Part shown: one piece after another, positions 8,887 to 15,549 of the stretch
Numbering within the stretch: the first letter of the stretch is position 1
Layout: each line of letters opens with the position of its first letter
Origin: an uncultured Muribaculaceae bacterium
GTDB lineage: Bacteria; Bacteroidota; Bacteroidia; Bacteroidales; Muribaculaceae
Reading direction: 5' to 3'
Length of the DNA: 22,990 nt
Assembly: GCA_910578095.1 (NCBI GenBank)
Contig: CAJTOZ010000035.1
Location: 1-22,990 of the forward strand
The notes under the pieces: generated by a model
Databases searched by the model: none
What the model was told of the DNA's origin: nothing
What the model saw: only the letters and a program-made list of their open reading frames with translations
Position numbers and translations under genes: made by a program

Positions 8887-9591
8887 CTATTCGGCATGGC
8901 GGCGCGTGAACATCGAGATGAGCATGTACAGCAGGATGGTCCACGCGAAACCGCTGACGCCGTAGAATACCACGAACGCTACCGCGGCGAGCAATATGAC
9001 ATAGCGGGAGAAATTCTCACGCAGGTCGAAATTCTTGAATTTGAGGGAAAACATGCGCATGTTGCCCACCATGGCGAGCGACACGAGCACGATGAAAATC
9101 ACCATCACGGCAGTGCCGGGATAGCCATAGCGCTGCACCCAGCCGCACATGCCTATCCAGAAAATTGCATTGGCGGGGATGGGCAGACCGCGGAACGATG
9201 TGGTCTGGGTGGTGTCGACGTTGAATTTGGCCAGACGCAACGCTCCCATCGCCGGGATAAACATGGCCGCGTAACACAACCACGGATGGGAAGAATAATC
9301 CTGCATGAGGTTCAGCACCAGCATGGCCGGAGCCACACCGAAACTCACAAGATCGCTGAGCGAATCAAGCTCCTTGCCGATGGCGGAATAGGCTCGCAGA
9401 GCGCGGGCAGAGGCTCCGTCGCAGAAGTCGAACAGCGCTGCCGCGCCTATCATTATCCATCCCCACTCAAGGCCGCTGAAAGCGCCGATACGCTCGCTGT
9501 GGTGGAACGCAAACACTATAGCCGCGCAGCCGCTCAGCAGGTTGAGCAGCGTGATGGTGTTGGGAATGCAGGACACAATTTTTCTAAGCAT
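8887..9591 (-). CDS. pssA: CDP-diacylglycerol-serine O-phosphatidyltransferase
   Basis: A 234-residue integral membrane enzyme that joins CDP-diacylglycerol and serine to give phosphatidylserine and CMP. The CDP-alcohol phosphatidyltransferase signature is complete: D55-x-x-D58-G59-x-x-A62-R63-(8)-G72-x-x-x-D76-x-x-x-D80. The N-terminal PNTITLLNLLSG is typical of bacterial PssA, and several hydrophobic helices follow. The start overlaps the end of psd by 8 nt, so the two are translationally coupled. The product is the substrate of the Psd enzyme encoded just upstream. Serine as the acceptor is supported by the N-terminal motif and the psd neighbour. Confidence 0.95.
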   Translation of the reverse strand: MLRKIVSCIPNTITLLNLLSGCAAIVFAFHHSERIGAFSGLEWGWIMIGAAALFDFCDGASARALRAYSAIGKELDSLSDLVSFGVAPAMLVLNLMQDYSSHPWLCYAAMFIPAMGALRLAKFNVDTTQTTSFRGLPIPANAIFWIGMCGWVQRYGYPGTAVMVIFIVLVSLAMVGNMRMFSLKFKNFDLRENFSRYVILLAAVAFVVFYGVSGFAWTILLYMLISMFTRRHAE

Positions 9592-10267
9592 TGGCTGTAG
9601 AGGGATTTAGGCGTGCCACCTGGGTGACACCACCGGTGGTGTGGTCGCCCAGCTTCACCATTATATCGCTGTCCACGGGCACAAAAATGTCGACACGCGA
9701 GCCGAATTTGATGAAACCCATGTGATCCTCGATAGAGGCTTCGATGCCCGGCTGGGCATAGGTGACAATGCGGCGCGCTATAGCACCGGCTATCTGACGC
9801 ACCACCACCAACTGACCGCCGGGGGTGCGTATCACCACCGTCGAGCGCTCGTTTTCGGTGCTCGACTTGGGAAGCCATGCAGCCTGAAAACGGCCTTTGT
9901 GATGCGTGGTGTAGACAACTTCACCATCCACGGGAAACCAGTTGGCATGGACATTGAAAATGGTCATGAACACCGATATCTGAATGGCGGGCGCATGGAG
10001 ATACTCGTTTTCGACAGTTTCTTCCAGAGCCACCACCTTGCCGTCGGCGCTTGCCACCACAGCATTGTGCGGATCGCCGGGAAACACTCGTTTGGGCGAA
10101 CGGAAGAAATTGACCACCACCAGGTAGAACACCGCGCTGACTGCCGTGCACACCATGGCTACCACAGGGCTATTGCCCCACAGCCACAAGGGCACATTGA
10201 CAGCAAGCAACGCTATAAGCGTCACTATCAGTATGTTCACTCCTTCATGGTGCAATTTCACTCTCAT
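9584..10267 (-). CDS. psd: Phosphatidylserine decarboxylase (short, archaeal-type)
   Basis: A 227-residue proenzyme that decarboxylates phosphatidylserine to phosphatidylethanolamine. Two hydrophobic segments lie at about 11-31 and 35-53. Conserved parts include F-R-x-P-x-R (54-60), S-A-D-G (73-76), N-V-H-A-N (105-109) and the self-cleavage site F-G-S with Gly189-Ser190, where the Ser becomes the pyruvoyl group. The length and FGS site fit the short Psd-A class. First gene of the operon, overlapping pssA by 8 nt, with a consensus promoter about 40 nt upstream of its ATG. Confidence 0.95.
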   Translation of the reverse strand: MRVKLHHEGVNILIVTLIALLAVNVPLWLWGNSPVVAMVCTAVSAVFYLVVVNFFRSPKRVFPGDPHNAVVASADGKVVALEETVENEYLHAPAIQISVFMTIFNVHANWFPVDGEVVYTTHHKGRFQAAWLPKSSTENERSTVVIRTPGGQLVVVRQIAGAIARRIVTYAQPGIEASIEDHMGFIKFGSRVDIFVPVDSDIMVKLGDHTTGGVTQVARLNPSTANA

Positions 10268-10290
10268 CGCTTCTTTCTATTGGGCAGCGG

Positions 10291-10310
10291 TGCATGCCGT
10301 TCAGCATGCA
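10291..10310. promoter_or_regulatory. Perfect inverted repeat at the psd transcription start
   Basis: TGCATGC-N6-GCATGCA overlaps the last two bases of the -7 element and the expected start site of psd. It could be an operator or a 5'-leader hairpin. No regulator is encoded nearby. Confidence 0.45.
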
Positions 10311-10339
10311 AAGTTAACGCATTTTTCCGTAGGCGCAAA
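10309..10339 (-). promoter_or_regulatory. Consensus Bacteroidetes promoter of the psd-pssA operon
   Basis: On the minus strand, TTTG (10336-10339), 19 nt, then TAACTTTG (10309-10316) is an exact match to TTTG-N19-TAnnTTTG. The expected start near 10302 gives a leader of about 35 nt before the psd ATG. The rest of 10268-10445 shows nothing further. Confidence 0.82.
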
Positions 10340-10445
10340 TTTTTGGCCCGTTTTTCAGATTTTTTATACACGATTATTGGAAATATACCCAACGACAATT
10401 CGAAAGCACAAACCCGCCCGCATTGTGCGTAAAAACGCAATGAAG

Positions 10446-10492
10446 GCCTAAGAGCCCGTCCCATAATAATGTTGTGGGGCAGGCTCTTAGGC
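10446..10492. terminator. Long hairpin after the small lipoprotein gene
   Basis: GCCTAAGAGCC (10446-10456) pairs exactly with GGCTCTTAGGC (10482-10492), and the inner CGTCCCA/TGGGGCA mostly pairs as well. It lies about 20 nt past the stop codon of the lipoprotein gene and fits a terminator for it. The U-run on the minus strand is weak, so a dispersed REP-like palindrome is an alternative. Confidence 0.55.
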
Positions 10493-10511
10493 TCTCCGGG
10501 CACCTCTGCTG

Positions 10512-11177
10512 TTAATCGTTTTGGTAAATAAGGTTCCACTGCGCCACCTCTTCGGGTGTTGCCGGTACATATTTCACCAGTGTCCACGACTCCGCATCTG
10601 CATCTTTGTCAACATTTCCGAACCACAATTCCCCGTCCGAAATACGCAGCAGTTTATACCATTTGAAAAGATACAAATCCACAACTCCGGTGCTTTCATC
10701 GTACTCGTAGCCAACAGTTTTCACCGAATAGTCAGGCGTGATGTCGTCCGGATTCCATCCGCTGCCATCAGTGCCGATATAGGACGTGTAGACCATCGCA
10801 TTATGCTCATCAGCAATATAGAAACAAGGGCGCGGGTCATCACCCCACACCGGAGCGCAATTCAACACGGAGAATAACGGCCCGTTTTCCTTATCATACT
10901 GATAATGGCAGCAACTGCCGAATTTCCACCCGTTACCTGCGAACACACTATGGAATTCATCGGCAGAGGGGGCTTTGAAGTCCGTCATATCAACGTCGAG
11001 ATGCATTTCACCATTGTCTTCCACCCAAACCATAGCATCAGGGAAACGCGCATCGTATTTCTTCACAACCACATCATTCTCAGCCTCTTCAGCATGATTT
11101 GGCATATCGTATTCAGAGCAACCGACGGCAAGCACCCCTGCGCACAGCATGCATACAAATAATAAAGACTTATCCAT
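10512..11177 (-). CDS. Small lipoprotein of unknown function
   Basis: A 221-residue lipoprotein starting at the ATG at 11177. The frame is open 30 codons further up, but those codons are AT-rich leader and this Met begins a signal peptide (MDKSLLFVCMLCAGVLAVGC) with lipobox Cys20. The mature part is acidic and rich in Trp, Tyr and Asp (for example MVWVEDNGEMHLDVDMTDF, and WNPDDITPDY further on), with a likely beta-rich fold. No known domain was recognised. The last residues, ATPEEVAQWNLIYQND, are amphipathic. It stands alone: its own promoter (11213-11244) on one side and a hairpin on the other. The upstream palindrome at 11269-11284 may regulate it. Confidence 0.8.
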   Translation of the reverse strand: MDKSLLFVCMLCAGVLAVGCSEYDMPNHAEEAENDVVVKKYDARFPDAMVWVEDNGEMHLDVDMTDFKAPSADEFHSVFAGNGWKFGSCCHYQYDKENGPLFSVLNCAPVWGDDPRPCFYIADEHNAMVYTSYIGTDGSGWNPDDITPDYSVKTVGYEYDESTGVVDLYLFKWYKLLRISDGELWFGNVDKDADAESWTLVKYVPATPEEVAQWNLIYQND

Positions 11178-11212
11178 TTTAGATTTTGGTTCTTTAAATA
11201 AATTAAGATGCT

Positions 11213-11244
11213 CGAATTTACATTTGTCATTCAAAAAAGACAAA
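11213..11244 (-). promoter_or_regulatory. Candidate promoter of the small lipoprotein gene
   Basis: The minus strand reads TTTG (11241-11244), 20 nt, TAAATTCG (11213-11220), one base off TAnnTTTG. The leader would be about 30 nt. Confidence 0.5.
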
Positions 11245-11254
11245 CATTTATCAA

Positions 11255-11284
11255 AAAAAATAGGCATTTATGTTATATAACATA
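11255..11284 (-). promoter_or_regulatory. Palindromic site plus -7-like element, copy 1
   Basis: The perfect 16-bp palindrome TATGTTATATAACATA (11269-11284) is followed, in the minus direction, by AATGCC and TATTTTTT (7 of 8 to TAnnTTTG). The same arrangement occurs at 15461-15491. The palindrome sits where a -33 element would be, as expected for an activator or repressor site. It lies upstream of the lipoprotein gene. Confidence 0.5.
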
Positions 11285-11303
11285 TCATTTTCCCGTGGCC
11301 TAC

Positions 11304-11359
11304 AAAAAAAGCGCATGGAACTTACGAATTTCTACTAATCCGCAAGCTCCATGCGCTTT
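11304..11359 (-). terminator. Strong terminator, probably the original one of the GNAT gene
   Basis: AAAGCGCATGGA (11308-11319) pairs with TCCATGCGCTTT (11348-11359). The stem extends seven further pairs inward, two of which are G-U only in the minus-strand RNA. The minus transcript ends in seven Us (11304-11310). It lies 14 nt after the stop codon of the truncated GNAT copy. Confidence 0.85.
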
Positions 11360-11372
11360 ATGATTTTGCACC

Positions 11373-11486
11373 TTACAGCTCTTTGCGCCATGCGCGGCGG
11401 CGGTGCTGGCGGCGCTCAAAGTATTCCCACTGCTTCTGCACGCTCTCGTTGCCCTCAAGCTCGAGGTTGCTCTCGGCCTCGCGATA
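11373..11486 (-). pseudogene. Truncated duplicate of the GNAT gene 3' end
   Basis: This stretch encodes the last 37 codons of a GNAT protein and a TAA stop. Bases 11374-11486 match 13390-13505 except for one missing CGG triplet (one Arg fewer) and one synonymous change (CTC for CTT, Leu). Upstream, six GC-rich codons (E-A-D-G-R-L) do not match the intact gene, and an in-frame TAG stands at 11505-11507, so no start codon remains. It is a remnant, not a gene. Confidence 0.9.
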
Positions 11487-11521
11487 CAGGCGCCCGTCTG
11501 CCTCCTAATATTTTATTTTAT

Positions 11522-13201
11522 TTAATTTGATGTTAAAAGAACGATATTCCCATACCCGTCGATAATGCCTGGGATCCCTTCTTTAGAAAGGATTGACGTA
11601 AATTCATCCATAAACATATCAGCATTAGAGAACTCAACGCTGGCCTCCTTGTAATTGCTGTTTATATAAACAAAAGACTTGCTATTGTTACGTCGTTTCT
11701 CAATAGGAAAAAGGTTGTATTTAAAGCAATCCGATCCGTACCAAATCAACCTGTTGAAAGAATGAGTTGCGCCCTGAAGCAATACGACGCCATTTTTATC
11801 ATATAGTATTTGAGGCCAAGGGTCATTAGAAGACAAGCCTCCTCTTAACTCCCCAATCGCAATTCCATTTTTAAATTCTCCGCATTGGAATAAATTCTCT
11901 GTTGGCTCAATTATTACAGATCCTTTTTTATCTATATAAAACATTTTCATATCACCTCCATAATGGCTCCCCACTGAAACTGCAGCCAAGCCCTCGGAGA
12001 ATTTGCACCCTTCATCATATTGAACAGGAATAACAATTTCACCATACTTGTTGATATAGCCAATCTTCCAATCTTTTTTTATAGCCAACAACCCCTCATG
12101 AAAACAACCGTCAGAATATATGCCGTTATTGCCATCATATGGAAATGAACCCAAAGGAAGTTCACCCATCACATCTCCATTCTGATCTATAATTATCCAC
12201 CCATCACGCTTAGTCCTTACACATGCAAGATTTTCAGAAAACGGATACGCATACTCAAACTTTAACGAAAAGGGCTTTTTCCCAAACTTATTTACAAATT
12301 CATTGTGATTTTTCAAGCGAGGATAAGTGTATTCTCCATACAACATTTCATGGGACACATCATTGGAAACTTTTCTCTGAATCAACTCTCCTGTCTCTAT
12401 GTCTATAATATCGTATTTAGCTTTTGCAAATGCCCCTCCCGAAATAGTACCGGATTTATCCACCTTTACATTATTTGTGCAGGATGCAAATCCATTAGAA
12501 ACATCAATATGCTTGTAGGCGCAATCAACCGTGAGATTCCCTTTCTTGTTTATGACACCGTACAAGCCGTTCTTCTTAACAATCCAACCATCCCCTTTGG
12601 AAATATGATATGGTGTCAGATATGTATCAAACGCAAATGCGGTCAACTGATTGCCATCTTTATCAATAAAAGCGTACTTACCATTCTTTCCGACGGGGGC
12701 AATTCCATTCTTAAAAGGTCCGATACTATTAGCTCCAATTTTAATAATATTATCTATAATTTTCTTCATCTGAGCCAACGAGGATTCCGGCGTTCTCAAA
12801 CCCGAAGCATTGGTTGTCTCGGATTTAATTACATCCCAACCTTGAAGTTTTAAGTTGTATATGCTCTTACTCTTAAGACCATCATACCCATATTTTTCAA
12901 ACTTTATGATACACGTATTTTTGTTAGGACATTTGATATTCAACTGCTTTGCGCCAGGCGACAAATAAACCCAGTACTCACTTATGTCAAATTTTGTTTC
13001 AATAATGCTCCCTTCGAATTTACAACCAATCACAGGAAGCTGTATTTTTACTAACGAACATATATTGCCATTTAAATCCTTTTGCTGCATATTGACAACC
13101 ATCGGTTCGTTACACTGCTCAAATGAGGTTACGACCAAATCTTGGGAATGCGCGCTAAATGAGACTATTATATAGAGTATAAATGAAATTAACTTCTTCA
13201 T
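11522..13201 (-). CDS. Secreted WG-repeat protein
   Basis: A 559-residue protein with a Sec signal peptide (residues 1-20, S-A-H-S-Q end, no lipobox). Residues about 42-118 form a small beta domain (G-N-I-C-S-L-V-K-I, E-Y-W-V-Y-L-S-P-G, L-K-L) of a type often seen at the start of exported Bacteroidales repeat proteins. From about 160 on there are six or seven WG-type repeats, each like E-G-L-A-x-V and G-Y-I-N-K-Y-G-E-I-V-I-P-V-Q-Y-D (clear copies near 163-190, 205-235, 320-350, 366-398, 400-435, 443-478 and 528-555). WG repeats are predicted to build beta structures and have no settled function. The gene is markedly more AT-rich than its neighbours and sits between duplicated GNAT tails, suggesting recent acquisition. 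Outside or periplasmic location is inferred. Confidence 0.88.
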   Translation of the reverse strand: MKKLISFILYIIVSFSAHSQDLVVTSFEQCNEPMVVNMQQKDLNGNICSLVKIQLPVIGCKFEGSIIETKFDISEYWVYLSPGAKQLNIKCPNKNTCIIKFEKYGYDGLKSKSIYNLKLQGWDVIKSETTNASGLRTPESSLAQMKKIIDNIIKIGANSIGPFKNGIAPVGKNGKYAFIDKDGNQLTAFAFDTYLTPYHISKGDGWIVKKNGLYGVINKKGNLTVDCAYKHIDVSNGFASCTNNVKVDKSGTISGGAFAKAKYDIIDIETGELIQRKVSNDVSHEMLYGEYTYPRLKNHNEFVNKFGKKPFSLKFEYAYPFSENLACVRTKRDGWIIIDQNGDVMGELPLGSFPYDGNNGIYSDGCFHEGLLAIKKDWKIGYINKYGEIVIPVQYDEGCKFSEGLAAVSVGSHYGGDMKMFYIDKKGSVIIEPTENLFQCGEFKNGIAIGELRGGLSSNDPWPQILYDKNGVVLLQGATHSFNRLIWYGSDCFKYNLFPIEKRRNNSKSFVYINSNYKEASVEFSNADMFMDEFTSILSKEGIPGIIDGYGNIVLLTSN

Positions 13202-13333
13202 ATCAGCTATTTTATTGAAGTTAGAATATAATATCTAAATCAGGTTAATCCATTCATTTATGATACAGTCATTCTCAATCGACAGATCAGCCGTATGGAC
13301 CATGCACCGGGATACAGGCATGGCTTTTGCCTC

Positions 13334-13366
13334 CAAATCTAAGGTCTATCGTCGGCTCTTCACAAA
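13334..13366 (-). promoter_or_regulatory. Candidate promoter of the WG-repeat gene
   Basis: The minus strand reads TTTG (13363-13366), 21 nt, TAGATTTG (13334-13341), a full -7 match. The leader would be about 125 nt and contains a small CCATGC/GCATGG hairpin (13298-13321). Nothing else is visible between the WG gene and the GNAT stop codon. Confidence 0.6.
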
Positions 13367-13388
13367 AAAGGTGCTTAATATATAGCAT

Positions 13389-14534
13389 CTACAGCTCTTT
13401 GCGCCATGCGCGGCGGCGGCGGTGCTGGCGGCGCTCAAAGTATTCCCACTGCTTCTGCACGCTCTCGTTGCCCTCAAGCTCAAGGTTGCTCTCGGCCTCG
13501 CGATAGCCGTGGGCCTTGAAGCGCGGGATGAGCTCGCAGAACAGCAGCGAGTTCACACCCTTTCCCTGGAGATCCTTGCGCACAGCCACAAGCAGCAGAT
13601 CCACCACATCGACGCCGTTGCCCTGGACAGCACGCAACAGGTGCCACCAGCCGGTGGGCAACATCTTGCCGCCGCAGCGCTGCAGCGCCGCCGTGAGGGA
13701 GGGCATGGCTATGCCGGCACCGGCGAGACGACCGTCGGCATCCACTATTATACTAAGGTCGTCGAGGCGCAGGATACCGAGGTAGCTGTCGACATAATGG
13801 TCAATCATTCGCTCGGTGAGCGGAGTGAAGCCGTACAGCTCGGCATAGGCCTCGTTGATGAGGTGAAAAAACTCATGACCATACTTTTCCTTCAGCTCCT
13901 TGCGCGACGACACGTGCACGCTGTGCAGCCCGAACTTGCGGCGCACGATGTCGGCGATGCGCAGCATCTTCTCCGGCACGGCATCGGGCACTTTTATGCG
14001 ATACTCCACCCAGTCCACATCCTTGACAAATCCCATGCGCTCCATGTGGCGGGGATAATATGGATAATTGTAGATGGTGGCCATCGTTCCGGCCTCTTCA
14101 AAGCCTTCCACGAGCATCCCCTCATGGTCCATATCGGTGAAGCCCATGGGGCCGATGATAGCCTTTGCGCCGCGCGAGCGCCCCCACCGGGCGGCAGCGT
14201 CGAAAAGAGCATCGACCACAGCGGCGTCATCGATAAAATCGACGAAGCCGAAACGCATGGATTTTTCGCCATACCGGCGGTTGGCGTCGTTGTTTATTAT
14301 CGCCGTGATGCGGCCCACGGTCTTGCCGCCGCGCAAAGCGAGAAAACTCTGCGACTCGCACACTTCCGATGCCGGATTCTTGCGCGGATCGAGCGTGGCG
14401 AGCTCATCCACCACCAGCGGCGGAACAAAATACGGGTTGTCCTTGTACAGGTCAATGCCAAAATGAATATAATCCAGCAGCTCGCGGCGCGTCGGCTTCA
14501 GAGCTTTCACTACTATTTCGTCTTTATCTGTCAT
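13389..14534 (-). CDS. GNAT-family N-acetyltransferase
   Basis: A 381-residue cytosolic protein. The acetyl-CoA-binding part is visible near the C-terminus: D-L-L-L-V-A-V-R-K-D-L, then Q-G-K-G-V-N (323-328), the pyrophosphate-loop pattern of GNAT enzymes. The N-terminal half (PYFVPPLVVDE, GFVDFIDD, GPMGFTDMDHEGML) resembles the long two-part GNAT proteins of Bacteroidetes, whose substrate is unknown. The basic tail (R-R-Q-H-R4-A-W-R-K-E-L) is encoded by the duplicated 116 nt. It follows the pseudokinase gene by 44 nt on the same strand, so the two are probably co-transcribed. It has no obvious terminator of its own; a matching one lies 2 kb away behind the truncated copy. Confidence 0.87.
   Translation of the reverse strand: MTDKDEIVVKALKPTRRELLDYIHFGIDLYKDNPYFVPPLVVDELATLDPRKNPASEVCESQSFLALRGGKTVGRITAIINNDANRRYGEKSMRFGFVDFIDDAAVVDALFDAAARWGRSRGAKAIIGPMGFTDMDHEGMLVEGFEEAGTMATIYNYPYYPRHMERMGFVKDVDWVEYRIKVPDAVPEKMLRIADIVRRKFGLHSVHVSSRKELKEKYGHEFFHLINEAYAELYGFTPLTERMIDHYVDSYLGILRLDDLSIIVDADGRLAGAGIAMPSLTAALQRCGGKMLPTGWWHLLRAVQGNGVDVVDLLLVAVRKDLQGKGVNSLLFCELIPRFKAHGYREAESNLELEGNESVQKQWEYFERRQHRRRRAWRKEL
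13390..13505 (-). repeat. Direct repeat B: 3' end of the intact GNAT gene
   Basis: This 116-nt stretch is repeated at 11374-11486 in the same orientation, 2016 nt away, with one 3-nt indel in a CGG run and one substitution. It codes for the last 38 residues of the GNAT protein. Confidence 0.95.
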
Positions 14535-14578
14535 GGGGTATGGGCGGAATGTGGGGATGGATGCGTCGAAAAAAGGCT

Positions 14579-15328
14579 CTAATGCGCGGCCGGCAGTGGA
14601 CGCGAGAGCAGCCAGGCCAGCACCGTGACCATCACGGCCAGGAATGCTATCACAATTATGTACAGCCTGTTGCTGCGGCGTGAAGCCAGAGCCAGCTGCA
14701 GCTCCTGCACGTCGGATATACGGCGGCGGTCGGTGCGCAGGCAGCGGTCGGCCACCGCACGCAGCGGAGCATCCTCGATGCCTGAAGCGTCGAGCGTCTC
14801 CTTCACCACCTCTCCGTAGGCGCGGATGTCGTCATTGGCAGCCGAACGGCTCAGGGACGCGCGCTGCTCGAAGCCCACGTCGATGAGTTTGAGATTTCCT
14901 ATGTTTTCCGTAAATATTATACGCTCCGGGCGTATGGGATGATGCACGATATGATTGGCCTGTATATATTCCAGCGCTGCCGGCAGGCAACGGCGCAGCT
15001 GCTCCACATGGGCAGGCGTGACGCCGCCGGTGTCGATGAGCTTGCGCAGCGAGGTACCGTACACGTCGTCGCACACGATGCAGCGTCCCACACCGGGCAC
15101 ATCCTCGAAATCGTTGATCATGACGATGTTGGGGTGCGCAAGGTTGTAGCGCACATCAAATTCCTGCTCTATCATGCGCATGTATTCGGGATTGTCGCTG
15201 TATTCGGGGCGGAGCGTCTTGAGCATCACCCATTTTCCGAGCTTACGGGCGGTGTAGACGTGATAAAACTCCTCGTCCCATTCGGGCAAATGCTCAATCT
15301 CGGTCCATCGGGCTGCGGTATCGGTCAT
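14579..15328 (-). CDS. Membrane-anchored protein-kinase-fold protein, probable pseudokinase
   Basis: A 249-residue protein. The kinase fold is recognisable: beta3 lysine in W-V-M-L-K37, alpha-C region with Glu54/Glu56, hinge near C-D-D-V-Y (86-90), D-V-G (150-152) in place of DFG, Asp167 in D-I-R-A-Y-G for the alpha-F helix, and A-D-R-C-L-R-T-D near 193-200. The catalytic loop reads H129-H-P-I-R-P-E-R136, where active kinases have H-R-D-I-K-P-E-N, so both the catalytic Asp and the metal-binding Asn are missing. The glycine-rich loop is also not recognisable. One transmembrane helix (about 221-241) near the C-terminus anchors it with the kinase part in the cytosol. It has its own promoter and precedes the GNAT gene by 44 nt. 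A regulatory or scaffold role is more likely than phosphotransfer. Confidence 0.85.
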   Translation of the reverse strand: MTDTAARWTEIEHLPEWDEEFYHVYTARKLGKWVMLKTLRPEYSDNPEYMRMIEQEFDVRYNLAHPNIVMINDFEDVPGVGRCIVCDDVYGTSLRKLIDTGGVTPAHVEQLRRCLPAALEYIQANHIVHHPIRPERIIFTENIGNLKLIDVGFEQRASLSRSAANDDIRAYGEVVKETLDASGIEDAPLRAVADRCLRTDRRRISDVQELQLALASRRSNRLYIIVIAFLAVMVTVLAWLLSRPLPAAH

Positions 15329-15364
15329 TACTGGAGATATTAGAGGCTAATTACTATTGTGAGG

Positions 15365-15395
15365 CAAAGTTACAGATTTTTTGTGAGTATAAAAA
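15365..15395 (-). promoter_or_regulatory. Promoter of the pseudokinase-GNAT unit
   Basis: The minus strand reads TTTT (15392-15395), 19 nt, TAACTTTG (15365-15372), a full -7 match with a 3 of 4 -33 element. The leader would be about 30 nt. Confidence 0.7.
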
Positions 15396-15460
15396 AATTA
15401 CCCGTCGTCTCGACGAGCAATCTTCTTAACCTTAAATCTAATACCATGAAAAACACGTTG

Positions 15461-15491
15461 CAAATTTAGGCATTATATGTTATATAACATA
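15461..15491 (-). promoter_or_regulatory. Palindromic site plus -7 element, copy 2
   Basis: The palindrome TATGTTATATAACATA (15476-15491) is followed, in the minus direction, by TAATGCC and TAAATTTG (15461-15468), a full match to TAnnTTTG. The layout equals that at 11255-11284 with one extra base. It lies about 90 nt upstream of the pseudokinase promoter and may drive or control a longer transcript. Confidence 0.55.
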
Positions 15492-15549
15492 TTTTTTAGG
15501 CTAAAAATTTGTGAATTTAAACAAATTTAACACAGTTTGCAGTTTCCTC

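Larger units (their letters stand above)
11487..13389. other. AT-rich segment bracketed by GNAT-tail direct repeats
   Basis: Base composition changes abruptly from GC-rich to AT-rich near 11508 and back at the GNAT gene. The segment carries one gene (WG-repeat protein) with its own promoter and no integrase or transposase. It looks like DNA acquired at the 3' end of the GNAT gene. Confidence 0.65.

Noticed and set aside
11178..11267. Longer start for the small lipoprotein
   Set aside because: The extra 30 codons would bury the signal peptide and overlap the candidate promoter; the ATG at 11177 directly begins a lipoprotein signal.
11487..13389. Transposon or insertion sequence
   Set aside because: No transposase, no terminal inverted repeats and no short target duplication were found; the flanking repeats are gene-derived.
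15370..15447. A 25-codon minus-strand reading frame between the two promoters ahead of the pseudokinase gene
   Set aside because: It starts with ATG and ends inside the -7 element at 15365-15372, so it could be a leader peptide of the distal transcript, but length and composition are compatible with chance and no ribosome-binding signal is evident.
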